64,000 nucleotides of DNA from an uncultured Bacteroidales bacterium (GTDB taxonomy: Bacteria > Bacteroidota > Bacteroidia > Bacteroidales > UBA932): positions 43,882 through 107,881 of the forward strand of contig CALYTI010000004.1 in the NCBI GenBank assembly GCA_945487035.1. Reading direction: 5' to 3'. The first letter of the stretch is position 1. Each line of letters starts with the position of its first letter. Of the stretch, positions 1 through 8,678 are shown in pieces. The position numbers were made by a program, and so were the translations under genes. The notes beneath the pieces were generated by a model, which was not told the DNA's origin, made no database searches, and worked only from the letters and a program-made list of their open reading frames with translations.

Positions 1-94
1 TAGGCACCACGAAGGTGGTGATGAGGAAGCTCTTTTTCTTTACGCGGGTGGAGTATTCGCGCTTGATTATTATTCCTATTGTATGCAGATTCAT
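1..94 (-). CDS. ABC-2 type exporter permease, N-terminus only
   Basis: Only the first 31 codons are in the window. The start ATG (minus strand) lies at 94, three bases after the stop of the upstream ATPase gene. The peptide contains IIIKREYSTRVKKKSF followed by a hydrophobic run, the usual start of NatB/ABC-2 permeases (basic amphipathic stretch, then the first membrane segment). It presumably pairs with the neighbouring ATPase in an export complex of the inner membrane. The substrate cannot be inferred. Confidence 0.7.
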   Translation of the reverse strand, partial: MNLHTIGIIIKREYSTRVKKKSFLITTFVVP

Positions 95-97
95 AGT

Positions 98-952
98 TTA
101 CCTCCCTTCAGTTACGAGTTTGATGAAAATGTCGTTCATTCTAGGCATCAGCTCTTTGTAGGAGTTGATGGTGACACCTTTTGCGATATAGCTCTCGAGG
201 GTGCTGGTGCCGTCGGTTTCTTTCGGGAGGACAAGTTCGTGACGACCTTGGTCATCCGTATAGATGAGTTCGACATTGTTGTTGCCGTATTCGCGGCGGA
301 TGTCGCTTACGCCTCCGGTGATTACGAGCTTGGACTGGTTGATGAGGGCTATGTTGTCGCAGAGTTCCTCGACGCTTTCCATATTGTGGGTGGAAAGGAT
401 GATGGTGGCTCCTTCGTCTTTGAGCCTGAGAATCTCGTTGCGGATAATTTCAGCGTTGACCGGGTCGAATCCGGAGAAAGGTTCATCGAGTATCATCAGT
501 TTCGGCTTATGGACTACAGTTGTGATGAACTGGAGTTTCTGGGCCATACCTTTGGAGAGTTCTTCGACTTTTTTGTCCCACCAGCCTTCTATGCCGAAGC
601 GGACGAACCATTCTTTGAGGGCCTGCTGCGCCTGGGATGAGCTCATCCCCTTGAGTTGGGCGAGATACATTGCCTGTTCGCCGACTTTCATTTTGCGATA
701 CAGGCCGCGCTCCTCAGGCATATAGCCTATTTTTTCGACATCGCGCTGGGTGATTCTCTTTCCCTGAAAGAGGACTTCCCCGCTGGTCGGGATGGTGATT
801 CTGTTGATGATGCGGATGAGGGTGGTTTTTCCCGCTCCGTTCGGTCCGAGCAAGCCGAAGATTTTCCCTTCGGGGATTTCGAGGCTCACATTGTCGAGAG
901 CCACCTTCGGTCCGAAGGTCTTGCTTACGTTTTTGATTTGGATGATTGACAT
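98..952 (-). CDS. ABC transporter ATP-binding protein (NatA-like)
   Basis: This 284-residue cytoplasmic ATPase drives an ABC-type exporter. Visible motifs are Walker A GPNGAGKTT (residues 36-44), a signature LSKGMAQKLQ near 135, Walker B LMILDEP near 153, and the switch histidine in STHNM near 190. The variant signature LSKGM and a C-terminal extension of about 70 residues are typical of the NatA/CcmA-like exporter group. It is followed after three bases by a permease, so the two form an operon running out of the window. No substrate is indicated; Na+ or drug export is only a family-level guess. Confidence 0.9.
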   Translation of the reverse strand: MSIIQIKNVSKTFGPKVALDNVSLEIPEGKIFGLLGPNGAGKTTLIRIINRITIPTSGEVLFQGKRITQRDVEKIGYMPEERGLYRKMKVGEQAMYLAQLKGMSSSQAQQALKEWFVRFGIEGWWDKKVEELSKGMAQKLQFITTVVHKPKLMILDEPFSGFDPVNAEIIRNEILRLKDEGATIILSTHNMESVEELCDNIALINQSKLVITGGVSDIRREYGNNNVELIYTDDQGRHELVLPKETDGTSTLESYIAKGVTINSYKELMPRMNDIFIKLVTEGR

Positions 953-1002
953 AGTTTGTTATTTGTTTATCTGCTGCCTCCGCGTTGCTGCGGCTTGGCA
1001 GT

Positions 1003-1125
1003 TGCTGTTGCTGCTGCTTGGCCTGGCTGCTTTGGCTTGGCTGCCTGGCTTGGCATGGCTGCTGCTTGGCTTGGCTGCTGCTTGGCTGCTTTGGCTTGGC
1101 TGCCTGGCTTGGCATGGCTGCTTTG
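1003..1125. repeat. Low-complexity GGCTTGGCTGC repeat with 59-bp period
   Basis: A 39-base segment at 1025-1063 recurs identically at 1084-1122, and the surroundings are made of degenerate GGCTTGG/GGCTGCT words. The strand bias is strong, with almost no A on the plus strand. It opens all minus-strand frames as Gln/Ala/Lys/Pro-rich reading frames, which I regard as artefacts. It lies directly upstream of the ABC ATPase gene, so it may occupy that gene's 5' untranslated region. Confidence 0.8.
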
Positions 1126-1255
1126 TCGTTTGCGGGGCGCACAACTTACAAATATACAAAAATATTGCAAAAACCATCGGAAGACATGCGGCTGCTGGCT
1201 TCTTCTCCCAGCCCGCGCCGGCAGGCTGTGCCCTCCAGAACCGTCTCGCTTCGCT

Positions 1256-1557
1256 CGACAGGCTTGCGCCTGTCGCAAAACTTCTCAACCCCAGTCAGCT
1301 TTGCTGACAGCCCCTTTCAGGGGCACACGGCCTTCACGATGTTGCGGCCGGTGGCTCCGCTGCTTCGGTTTTCTACGAAAACCTCGCTGACGCTCCACCA
1401 CGACCGCTGACGCGGTCCCATCGCGCCTCAGCGCGACGGCGGAGGCCGGGATGTAGCGAAGCGGAATCGGTAGGCCGGGAGCCGCAGAGGATGGTGCGGA
1501 GGCGGAGCCTCTGCCAAAAGTGCCGAGGGTGGCACAGGTTCTCGGAGGGCAGCTGCC
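1256..1557. other. Dense array of short perfect hairpins in noncoding DNA
   Basis: Consecutive small inverted repeats can be read directly: CGACAGGC-TTGC-GCCTGTCG (1256-1275), GTCAGC-TTT-GCTGAC (1294-1308), GCCCCT-TTC-AGGGGC (1310-1324), GGTTTTC-TAC-GAAAACC (1367-1383), GACCGC-TGAC-GCGGTC (1402-1417), TCGCGC-CTCA-GCGCGA (1421-1436), GAGGC-GGA-GCCTC (1499-1511), GTGCC-N6-GGCAC (1520-1535) and the palindrome GGCAGCTGCC (1548-1557). Loops are mostly 3-4 bases and no hairpin is followed by a T run. No credible gene overlaps it. Confidence 0.75.
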
Positions 1558-1742
1558 TGCCGTCTCTCCGAAGTATCCCAATGTGTCACATCAGGAACAA
1601 AATCGGCCTCTCACGCACTTTTCTCTCCTCTTCTCACACATCAGGAAACCACTAACCTGCCCGCGGTGCAAAAAACAGGGCAAAAATTGCTTTTGGGGCG
1701 GAAAAACCGAGTCAAAAGCAAAAAATGAGGCAAAAATTGCAC
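1548..1742 (+). repeat. 195-bp dispersed repeat, copy A
   Basis: This segment is the reverse complement of 5375-5569 along its full 195 bases without a gap; I count about seven mismatches, four of them clustered near 1627-1632. The inner part (1665-1743) starts with GGTGCAA and ends with TTGCACC, and contains GCTTTTG paired with CAAAAGC, so it can fold on itself. No reading frame in it resembles a protein. Related fragments occur at 37,075 and 59,229. Confidence 0.9.
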
Positions 1743-1822
1743 CGTGGGGGATACTGTGAGTAAATTTCCAGAAATCCATCCCGAAATTTGACACAGTCGG
1801 GAATTGTTGCGATATTTGCCGT

Positions 1823-2866
1823 ATGGCAAAACAAAGTACGGACGCTGCGGCCCTGAGCCGCCAAATGATTGATGACATCAAAGCCGGCAGTTTCAAACCG
1901 GTATATCTGCTGATGGGAGACGAGCCCTATTACCCGGACCTCGTTTGTCAGGCCATTCTCGACAATTGCGTTGACGAGATGGCACAGGACTTCAACCAGA
2001 CCGTGTGCTATGGCGCTGATGTAACTGCCGATTCGGTTGTAAGTGCAGCCAGGCAGTATCCTATGATGTCCGACCACGTGCTTGTAGTTGTCAAGGAAGC
2101 CCAGCTGATGAAGACTCTGGAGAAACTCAGCGTCTATACCGAAAACCCTCAGGACACAACCGTACTGGTAATTCTGATGCACGGAGCCTCAGCAGACAAA
2201 CGCAAAGCCCTCTACAAATCCATTCAGAAAAGCGGAGCCGTTCTCGAAAGCAACGCCCTCAGGGACTATGAGATTCCCCGCTGGATAGACAATTATTACA
2301 AGTCCAGGGGCCTCACCATCGAGCCTGCCGCTGCAGCTCTTATGGCGGAAAGCATAGGCACAAGTCTTTCCACCATAGTCGTGGAGACCGACAAGATGCT
2401 CAAGAATCTGCCGGAAGGAACCACCTCCATCGGTGTTTCCGATGTAGAGAAGAACATAGGAGTCTCCCGCCAGTACAGTATTTTCGAACTCACCAAGGAA
2501 CTCTCGGCACGCAATTCCGCCAAGGCGCTCAAAATCGCTTCCCACATAGGCAACGCCGCAAAATTTGCTATGCCTATGGCCGTCAGCGCATTATATACCC
2601 ACTTCAACAGGATTCTGCGCTATGGTGCACTGCTCTCCCGCGGCGGCTACCCTTCGCCTGAAGACAAAGCCAGGGCCCTCGCAGGAGTGAATCCTTATTT
2701 CTATAAAGAATACGACCAGGCCGTCCGCAACTACTCCGTGCGACAGGCTATGGAAGCCGTTACCCTGCTCTGCGATTACGATTATCTGGGCAAGGGTGGC
2801 GATGGAGGCAATCAGAACCCGGGGGAACTGCTGGTGGAGCTTACCGCGAAACTGCTGAGCTTGTGA
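1823..2866 (+). CDS. holA: DNA polymerase III subunit delta
   Basis: HolA is the subunit of the clamp loader that opens the beta sliding clamp during replication. The 347-residue product has the family's length and layout: an N-terminal AAA+-like domain beginning KPVYLLMGDEPYYPDLV near residue 26, then an all-helical C-terminal half ending in LLVELTAKLLSL. The ATG at 1823 is preceded by GATATTTG (1811-1818), a near match to the Bacteroidetes -7 element, leaving almost no untranslated leader. Its 3' end overlaps the convergent phosphoesterase gene by 26 bases. Confidence 0.92.
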   Translation: MAKQSTDAAALSRQMIDDIKAGSFKPVYLLMGDEPYYPDLVCQAILDNCVDEMAQDFNQTVCYGADVTADSVVSAARQYPMMSDHVLVVVKEAQLMKTLEKLSVYTENPQDTTVLVILMHGASADKRKALYKSIQKSGAVLESNALRDYEIPRWIDNYYKSRGLTIEPAAAALMAESIGTSLSTIVVETDKMLKNLPEGTTSIGVSDVEKNIGVSRQYSIFELTKELSARNSAKALKIASHIGNAAKFAMPMAVSALYTHFNRILRYGALLSRGGYPSPEDKARALAGVNPYFYKEYDQAVRNYSVRQAMEAVTLLCDYDYLGKGGDGGNQNPGELLVELTAKLLSL

Positions 2867-3917
2867 AGCCCCTCTTGCCGTGGTAGCCGTCTGCGCATCC
2901 CACGCGCTGCACGGTAAGTTGTTTGCTTACAGGGTCATATGTAACCAGATTGAAGGCGTCGGCATTCTCGCCGCTGCGGTCGCTGTCCAGCATATAGCGG
3001 TCCAGCTCTCCCGCCTTGTCCACCAGAATCTGCAGCTGGCGCCCGTGATTCTTCACATAGCCCACATAGTCATTGTGGTTATGGCCGCTGAGCCAGCATA
3101 CGAAGGTACCTCCCTCATCTATAAACTTGTCCACCGGGTCGAAGGCGCAGTCGGGCATACTCTCGATCTGCACCGCTCCCGGGTTGGATGAGGCCGGATA
3201 ATCCCTGCCGTCCGGAGTGAGGGCCGGATCGAAAGGTACCATACCGAACTCCGCAGGATAATGGGTAACTGTAATGACAGCGAGGCCAGCTTCCCTGGCA
3301 GAGGCCAAAGTGGCGGTAAACCAGTCAGCCTGGGCATCGTCGTAATGGATGCAGTCCAACACAATCAGGCGGGTGGCGCTGCAAGGATAGTCTTTATAAT
3401 AATAACAAGCTTGATAATCAGGCGACTGCGCATCATTAACCCCCGCAGGCTGGCACACTCCCCATCCGCTAATGGTAGGATGCTGAGGGTCCGGGCCCAC
3501 GAAGAAGCGCGAGTAGGCTTCCTCCTTGGTGGCATCGTAAGGCTTGTCGGTCTGGGACCATAGCAGATGGCCCTTCCAGCAGTCGTGGTTGCCTATTGTG
3601 TTGAGGATGCGTCTGCCTCCGGGCACGCTTTCGAAAACATTTTCATCATCGTAATAGCACATCACTCCGTCTCCCGTGTGGATGGCGTCGTCCACATCGT
3701 GGCTGTCCATATATTCCACTATTCTCTGAAGATGGAGCGCCGAGCCGTGAAGGTCGGAGAAATGAAGCAGCTGCAGGGGTCTGAGCTGCCCGGCGTCTGT
3801 GCCGTGGTTGCAGGCGGATGCCGCGATGCAGGTGAGTGCAGGGCTAATGGCGGATGCAGGGCTAGTGGCGGATGCCGTAAGCAGGGCGGCGAGGCAAAGT
3901 CTTAGTGTCAAAAGCAT
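2841..3917 (-). CDS. Exported metallophosphoesterase
   Basis: A 358-residue calcineurin-like phosphoesterase with a signal peptide (residues 1 to about 24), so probably periplasmic. All metal-binding blocks are visible in order: FSDLHG (53-58), TGDG (81-84), GNHD (109-112), VTHYP near 225 and SGHNHN near 290. I start it at the ATG at 3917, because upstream in-frame codons run through the divergent promoter region and into cyuA. A TAAATTTG element (3945-3938) lies 20 bases upstream of the start. The substrate is unknown; the family covers nucleotide, phospholipid and protein phosphatases. Confidence 0.85.
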   Translation of the reverse strand: MLLTLRLCLAALLTASATSPASAISPALTCIAASACNHGTDAGQLRPLQLLHFSDLHGSALHLQRIVEYMDSHDVDDAIHTGDGVMCYYDDENVFESVPGGRRILNTIGNHDCWKGHLLWSQTDKPYDATKEEAYSRFFVGPDPQHPTISGWGVCQPAGVNDAQSPDYQACYYYKDYPCSATRLIVLDCIHYDDAQADWFTATLASAREAGLAVITVTHYPAEFGMVPFDPALTPDGRDYPASSNPGAVQIESMPDCAFDPVDKFIDEGGTFVCWLSGHNHNDYVGYVKNHGRQLQILVDKAGELDRYMLDSDRSGENADAFNLVTYDPVSKQLTVQRVGCADGYHGKRGFTSSAVSR

Positions 3918-3937
3918 AATATTTTTCTTATATACTG

Positions 3938-3945
3938 CAAATTTA
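3938..3945 (-). promoter_or_regulatory. -7 element (TAAATTTG) of the phosphoesterase gene
   Basis: On the minus strand TAAATTTG fits the Bacteroidetes -7 consensus TAnnTTTG and ends 20 bases before the ATG at 3917. A TTTG at 3971-3968 could serve as the -33 box, although the spacer would be 22 rather than 19. Confidence 0.5.
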
Positions 3946-3959
3946 AGGAATTGTATTCT

Positions 3960-3967
3960 TATTTTTG
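3960..3967 (+). promoter_or_regulatory. -7 element (TATTTTTG) of cyuA, five bases from the ATG
   Basis: TATTTTTG fits TAnnTTTG, and only five bases separate it from the ATG at 3973. Transcription from this element should start at or next to the start codon, so the message would be leaderless. No clear -33 TTTG is present. Confidence 0.45.
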
Positions 3968-3972
3968 CAAAT

Positions 3973-5286
3973 ATGGAAAAAGAGATTCTGCAGATTCTTG
4001 CCGAGGAGATTGTTCCGGCAGAGGGTTGTACCGAACCGATTGCACTGGCATATGCCGCTGCGCTGGTTAGTGATGCACTCAACAGCAACAATAGCACCAC
4101 CAGCACCAAAGCACCGTTACTGGACAAGTGGCCGCAGATGGATGTGTATCTGTCCGGGAATATGATTAAGAACGTGAAGAGCGTACATATTCCGAATGCT
4201 GAAGGGAAGGTGGGTATTGAGACGGCAGTGGCGATGGGAGCCTTGCTGGGTTGCAGTGCCAAGAAGCTGATGGTGATTGCGGACGTGGACCACAGCCGGC
4301 TGGACGAAGTCTATCAGTATGCAGAATCGGGACTTATCAAGGTGCATTTCCAGAAAGACTGTCCAAAGCTTTACATCCGCATCGAGGCGGAGGATGTGCT
4401 GGTTGAGATTACCGATTTCCATACTCACGTCAACAGGTACAGCCGGGCCGGAGTGTCACTGCTTTCGGAAAGCGATGCATCTTGTTCGGATAGCGTCAAG
4501 AAAGAGGAACTCACCGACCGCAGTTTCCTCACTATCGATAACATCTGTCACACTGCCGACACCATAGCACTGGAGAAAATCGAGCCCCTTTTCAACAAGG
4601 TCATAGAACTCAACACGGAGATTGCGCGCGAAGGTCTTCGCGGAGACTATGGAATCTCCATAGGCAAGACCATTCGCGAAGGAATAGATGAGGGAATCTA
4701 CGGAGCGGATCTCAAGAATATGCTCTCCTCCTTTGCTGCAGCTGGCAGCGATGCCCGAATGAACGGTTGTCCTCTCCCGGTTATGACGACCAGCGGCAGC
4801 GGAAACCAGGGTATGACCTGTTCCCTGCCGATTATCGAGTTCTGCCGGATGCGCGATCTGCCTCACGAGAGACTCATCCGCGGGCTCTTCGTTTCCCACC
4901 TCATCACGATTCATATCAAGGAAGTAATAGGACGCCTTTCGGCATATTGCGGCGCTATGGCTGCGAGTGCTGGAGTGAGCGGCGCGCTGACCTATCTTGA
5001 CGGAGGCGATGCCAAGCAGATAAAAATGGCCGTAGAGACGACTCTGGCCACGGTTTCGGGAGTAATATGCGACGGAGCTAAGAGCAGCTGCGCAACTAAG
5101 ATTGCCACCGGCATCAGCGCGGCGGTCGATGCTTTCGTTGCTGCCCGCAAGGGACGCGGACTGAGCTATGGCGAAGGCATTGTCGGCTGCGACATCGAGA
5201 AGACCATTGACCACGTCGGCACCCTCGGTTCCGACGGAATGCGCCTCACCGACGATGTCATCCTCGACATAATGCTTCACGAATAA
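3973..5286 (+). CDS. cyuA: L-cysteine desulfidase / Fe-S serine dehydratase-like protein (CyuA/YhaM family)
   Basis: Family members are cytoplasmic [4Fe-4S] enzymes that break cysteine into pyruvate, ammonia and sulfide. The 437-residue product shows the N-terminal EGCTEP motif (residues 17-22, first cluster cysteine) and the C-terminal pair in GVICDGAKSSCATK (near 370-385), plus a cysteine in IIEFCRMRD, so the four-cysteine cluster set looks complete. The frame is open further upstream to 3799, but that part is antisense to the phosphoesterase signal peptide, so I use the ATG at 3973. Serine dehydratase activity is a possible alternative. Confidence 0.82.
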   Translation: MEKEILQILAEEIVPAEGCTEPIALAYAAALVSDALNSNNSTTSTKAPLLDKWPQMDVYLSGNMIKNVKSVHIPNAEGKVGIETAVAMGALLGCSAKKLMVIADVDHSRLDEVYQYAESGLIKVHFQKDCPKLYIRIEAEDVLVEITDFHTHVNRYSRAGVSLLSESDASCSDSVKKEELTDRSFLTIDNICHTADTIALEKIEPLFNKVIELNTEIAREGLRGDYGISIGKTIREGIDEGIYGADLKNMLSSFAAAGSDARMNGCPLPVMTTSGSGNQGMTCSLPIIEFCRMRDLPHERLIRGLFVSHLITIHIKEVIGRLSAYCGAMAASAGVSGALTYLDGGDAKQIKMAVETTLATVSGVICDGAKSSCATKIATGISAAVDAFVAARKGRGLSYGEGIVGCDIEKTIDHVGTLGSDGMRLTDDVILDIMLHE

Positions 5287-5374
5287 ACTCTATCCTCCCA
5301 TTCCGTACAGGAGAAGGGTCTCTGGTGTACAAACCGGGAGAGAACCTGGCCAATCGCGCCTCAGTACCTTCATC

Positions 5375-5569
5375 GTGCAATTTTTGCCTCATTTTTTGCT
5401 TTTGACTCGGTTTTTCTGCCCCAAAAGCAATTTTTGCCCTGTTTTTTGCACCGCGGGCAGGTTAGTGGTTTCCTGATGTGTAAGGTAAGGAGAGAAAAGT
5501 GCGTGAGAGGCCGATTTTGCTCCTGATGTGACACATTGGGAAACTTCGGAGAGACGGCAGGCAGCTGCC
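5375..5569 (-). repeat. 195-bp dispersed repeat, copy B (inverted relative to copy A)
   Basis: The reverse complement of this stretch matches 1548-1742 over 195 bases with about seven differences and no gap. Its outer end lies in an 18-base perfect palindrome (5556-5573, half-site GGCAGGCAG). The rest of the 5287-5622 spacer holds no credible gene; a small hairpin GGCTG-CTAC-CAGCC lies at 5598-5611, downstream of the HAD gene. Confidence 0.9.
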
Positions 5570-5622
5570 TGCCGGCGGTTATATGGGAGAAGAAGCGGGC
5601 TGCTACCAGCCGGCGGAGGGCT

Positions 5623-6222
5623 TCAAAGGAGGGCGGAGCGCAGGTCTGCGGCGAACTGGGCGGGGCCCCGGAAGAGTATGGCGGTCATTCCGACGGAGCG
5701 GGCGCCGTCAATGTTTTCGGGGCGGTCATCGGTGAAAAGGCACTCGGCAGGGTCCAGGGAGAACTTCTCGCAGAAACGGCGGAAAATCGCCGGGTCGGGT
5801 TTGATGAGCTTCTCTTCTGAAGAAATGAGGGTACCGTCCATCATCTGAAGAATATCGTATTTGTCCCTGACTTCATATACCGCCTCGCTCCAGTTGGTAA
5901 GGCCATAAATCCCGTAACCCTTGGCCCTGTACTCGTTGATAAGAGACCTCATCCCATCAATCTCACCTATAATGATTTCCATATGCCTGTCGTGGAACTG
6001 CTGCAGATGCCACGCAAACTGAGGATACTTGGCCTGAAGTTCGGCAGTAAGCTCTGCCGTATTCTGTTCTCCCTTGTCAAGACGGTTCACAAAATGCTCC
6101 CTCTCGGTCATAGCAGCAAACTGGAGCAAATCCTCCTCGCACCCGAAAAGCGAATAGAAAAACTTCTCTATATTGTAGTCCACCAGGACCTTGCCGAAAT
6201 CAAAAACAAGATTCTTTATCAT
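5623..6222 (-). CDS. HAD-family phosphatase (YihX-like)
   Basis: A 199-residue soluble haloacid-dehalogenase-type hydrolase, probably acting on a sugar phosphate or other small phosphomonoester. Motif I is LVFDFGKVLVD near residue 5, with the nucleophile Asp; the second acidic position is Gly, as in several YihX-type members. Motif II is YGLTNWSE, motif III the Lys of EKLIKPDP, and motif IV LFTDDRPEN. I start at MIKNLVF (6222), because the longer frame would overlap the end of atpG. Only seven bases separate it from atpG, so it is probably read with the ATP synthase operon. Confidence 0.82.
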   Translation of the reverse strand: MIKNLVFDFGKVLVDYNIEKFFYSLFGCEEDLLQFAAMTEREHFVNRLDKGEQNTAELTAELQAKYPQFAWHLQQFHDRHMEIIIGEIDGMRSLINEYRAKGYGIYGLTNWSEAVYEVRDKYDILQMMDGTLISSEEKLIKPDPAIFRRFCEKFSLDPAECLFTDDRPENIDGARSVGMTAILFRGPAQFAADLRSALL

Positions 6223-6229
6223 AAAAAAA

Positions 6230-7096
6230 CTATTGCTGGGCACCTCCTGCCAAATCCAGAATCTCAGCAGTAATCTTGGCCTGGCGTCCCTTGTTATACT
6301 CAAGTGTAAGTTCGGAAAGCATTTCGTTGCCGTTGTCGGTCGCTATCTGCATAGCAACGGTGCGCGCCGCGTGCTCGGCAGCATTGCTGTCAAGAAGCAC
6401 GGAGTAAAGCTTGAGGCGGAGCACCTGAGGAAGCAATTGCTCGAAAAGTCTTTCCCTTCCAGGCTCAACAATATAGTCCTCATAAGTCTCTGCACCGTTG
6501 CCGCTGCTCAGGTCTGCAAGCAAAGAAGTATCGAAAGGCAGCAGGGTCTCGACTTGAGGCTTCTGGCTTGATGTCGAAACGAAATGGTTCCAAACCATTA
6601 TCACTTTGGAAAAGCGGCCGTCAACATAGCCCTTAATCACCTTTTCTGCAAGTTCGCAGGCCTTTGCATAGCCAGGATGATGGGCCATCTCGCTCCAATC
6701 CCCCTCACTGGCTATGCCCGCCGCGGCAAAAGACTCGGCCATCTTCTTTCCTACGGCATAGAGCACAACCCCATCCTTTCCGCCACAGAGGTCAACCATT
6801 TTCAATGCTTTCTTGAAGACATTGGCATTGAAGGCACCGCATAGCGAAGAGTTGGAACTGAATGCAATAATTGCAACAGGAAGCGACTCAGCCCCTTCCC
6901 TGCACAGGGCGGAGAGCGAAGACGGTTTGGCGATACGAAGGATGGAAGCGAGTTCCTGCTCATAGATGGCACAGCGCTCGGAGGCCTGCTGGGCCTTGTG
7001 AAGCTTGGTGGAGGCCACCATCTTCATCGCCGAAGTAATCTTCAGCGTGCTGCGTACAGACGAAATGCGCCCCTTTATTTCCTTCAGCGAAGCCAT
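6230..7096 (-). CDS. atpG: ATP synthase gamma subunit
   Basis: The gamma subunit forms the central rotating shaft of F1. The 288-residue protein starts MASLKEIKGRISSVRSTLKITSAMKMVAS, in line with the family's N-terminal coiled coil, and ends with the matching C-terminal helix (LTLEYNKGRQAKITAEILDL). It is the last subunit gene of the operon, one base after atpA's stop, and is followed by the HAD gene. Confidence 0.95.
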   Translation of the reverse strand: MASLKEIKGRISSVRSTLKITSAMKMVASTKLHKAQQASERCAIYEQELASILRIAKPSSLSALCREGAESLPVAIIAFSSNSSLCGAFNANVFKKALKMVDLCGGKDGVVLYAVGKKMAESFAAAGIASEGDWSEMAHHPGYAKACELAEKVIKGYVDGRFSKVIMVWNHFVSTSSQKPQVETLLPFDTSLLADLSSGNGAETYEDYIVEPGRERLFEQLLPQVLRLKLYSVLLDSNAAEHAARTVAMQIATDNGNEMLSELTLEYNKGRQAKITAEILDLAGGAQQ

Positions 7097-7097
7097 A

Positions 7098-8678
7098 TCA
7101 CTTCAGTGAACTGCAAACTATTTCGGCTACTTCTTCTATTACTTTTGCCTGTTCATCGCCCAGCACTCCGGCGGCAAGGGCATCCAGCACATCGGAGTGG
7201 GAAGCCCTCATAGTCCCGAGGAAGCGGCTCTGGAACTCGGCAACCTTGTCAATGGCTATGGACGACATCAGGGCGTGGGTGCCGCAGTACAGCACTGCCA
7301 CCTGCTCGCCCACAGGCATAGGGGAATACTGGCTCTGAATCAGGAGCTGATTGTTCTTGCGGCCCTTGTCAAGCGCCATTTCCGTCACCTTGTCCATATC
7401 GGAGGAGAACTTGGAGAAGGACTCGAGCTCGTTGTACTGGGCCTGGTCCATCTTGAGGGTTCCGGCAACCTTCTTCATGGACTTCACCTGGGCGGCACCT
7501 CCCACACGGGAAACGGAAATGCCCACGTTGATTGCAGGGCGGAAACCCTGGTTGAAGAGGGAGGACTCCAGATATATCTGACCGTCGGTGATGGAAATCA
7601 CATTGGTCGGAATGTAGGCAGACACGTCGCCCGCCTGGGTTTCGATGATAGGAAGTGCGGTAAGCGAGCCTCCTGCCTTCACCTTGCCCTTCAGAGACTC
7701 CGGCAGGTCATTCATCTGCTCGGCGACCTCCTGCTGGGAAATGATTTTCGCGGCCCTTTCCAGAAGGCGGGAGTGAAGATAGAACACATCTCCCGGATAG
7801 GCCTCACGGCCGGAAGGACGGCGGAGAATAAGGGAAACCTCGCGGTAGGCCACGGCCTGCTTCGAAAGGTCGTCGTAAACCACCAGCGCGTGCCTTCCCG
7901 TATCGCGGAAATATTCGCCTATGGCGGCACCGGCAAAAGGGGCATAATACTGCACCGCAGCAGGGTCGGCGGCAGTAGCAGAAACCACTATGGTATAGTC
8001 CATTGCGCCCTTGCTGCGAAGGGTCTCGACTATGTTGGCAACGGTGGAACCTTTCTGCCCAACGGCAACATAGATGCAATAGACAGGCTCTCCCTTGAGA
8101 TAGTTGTCCCTCTGGTTGATGATGGTATCGAGAGCAACTGCGGTCTTGCCGGTCTGGCGGTCGCCGATAATGAGCTCGCGCTGTCCCCTTCCGATAGGAA
8201 TCATCGCATCCACGCTCTTCAGACCGGTCTGAAGCGGCTCGTTTACAGGCTGACGGAAGATAACTCCCGGAGCCTTGCGTTCCAGAGGCATCTCACACAA
8301 TTCACCTTCGATTTGCCCGAGACCGTCGAGAGGGTTGCCAAGAGGGTCCACCACGCGGCCAACCATCTGCTCTCCTACCCGGATGGAAGCAATACGTCCC
8401 GTTCGGGATACCCGCATACCTTCCACTATCTGGTCGGTAGGTCCGAGCAGCACCGCTCCGACATTATCCTCCTCAAGGTTCATAGCCACCGCCATCACCC
8501 CGTTCTCGAACTTGAGCAGCTCGCCGGCTTCACAGCAGGCAAGACCATAGATACGGGCGACACCGTCGCTCACCTGCAGCACATAGCCCGTTTCTTCCCA
8601 ATGGAGGGAATCATCGATGTTTTTGAGCTGCTCCAGAAGGATTTCCGAAATTTCACTTGGTCTGATTATCTGCGCCAT
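7098..8678 (-). CDS. atpA: ATP synthase alpha subunit
   Basis: Alpha is the non-catalytic nucleotide-binding subunit of F1 (alpha3beta3). The 526-residue product has Walker [12 protein letters not shown] near residue 171, the alpha arginine-finger region in [12 protein letters not shown], and a normal C-terminal helical domain. Its ATG overlaps the atpH stop by one base, which fits tight translational coupling inside the operon. Confidence 0.97.
   Translation of the reverse strand: MAQIIRPSEISEILLEQLKNIDDSLHWEETGYVLQVSDGVARIYGLACCEAGELLKFENGVMAVAMNLEEDNVGAVLLGPTDQIVEGMRVSRTGRIASIRVGEQMVGRVVDPLGNPLDGLGQIEGELCEMPLERKAPGVIFRQPVNEPLQTGLKSVDAMIPIGRGQRELIIGDRQTGKTAVALDTIINQRDNYLKGEPVYCIYVAVGQKGSTVANIVETLRSKGAMDYTIVVSATAADPAAVQYYAPFAGAAIGEYFRDTGRHALVVYDDLSKQAVAYREVSLILRRPSGREAYPGDVFYLHSRLLERAAKIISQQEVAEQMNDLPESLKGKVKAGGSLTALPIIETQAGDVSAYIPTNVISITDGQIYLESSLFNQGFRPAINVGISVSRVGGAAQVKSMKKVAGTLKMDQAQYNELESFSKFSSDMDKVTEMALDKGRKNNQLLIQSQYSPMPVGEQVAVLYCGTHALMSSIAIDKVAEFQSRFLGTMRASHSDVLDALAAGVLGDEQAKVIEEVAEIVCSSLK

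Noticed and set aside
714..1288. Several Gln/Ser/Ala/Lys-rich minus-strand frames
   Set aside because: They arise from the GGCTTGGCTGC low-complexity tract in three frames at once, which is typical of repeat DNA rather than protein.
3799..3972. Longer N-terminus of cyuA
   Set aside because: It would be antisense to the phosphoesterase signal peptide and cross both promoters; the conserved protein starts at 3973.
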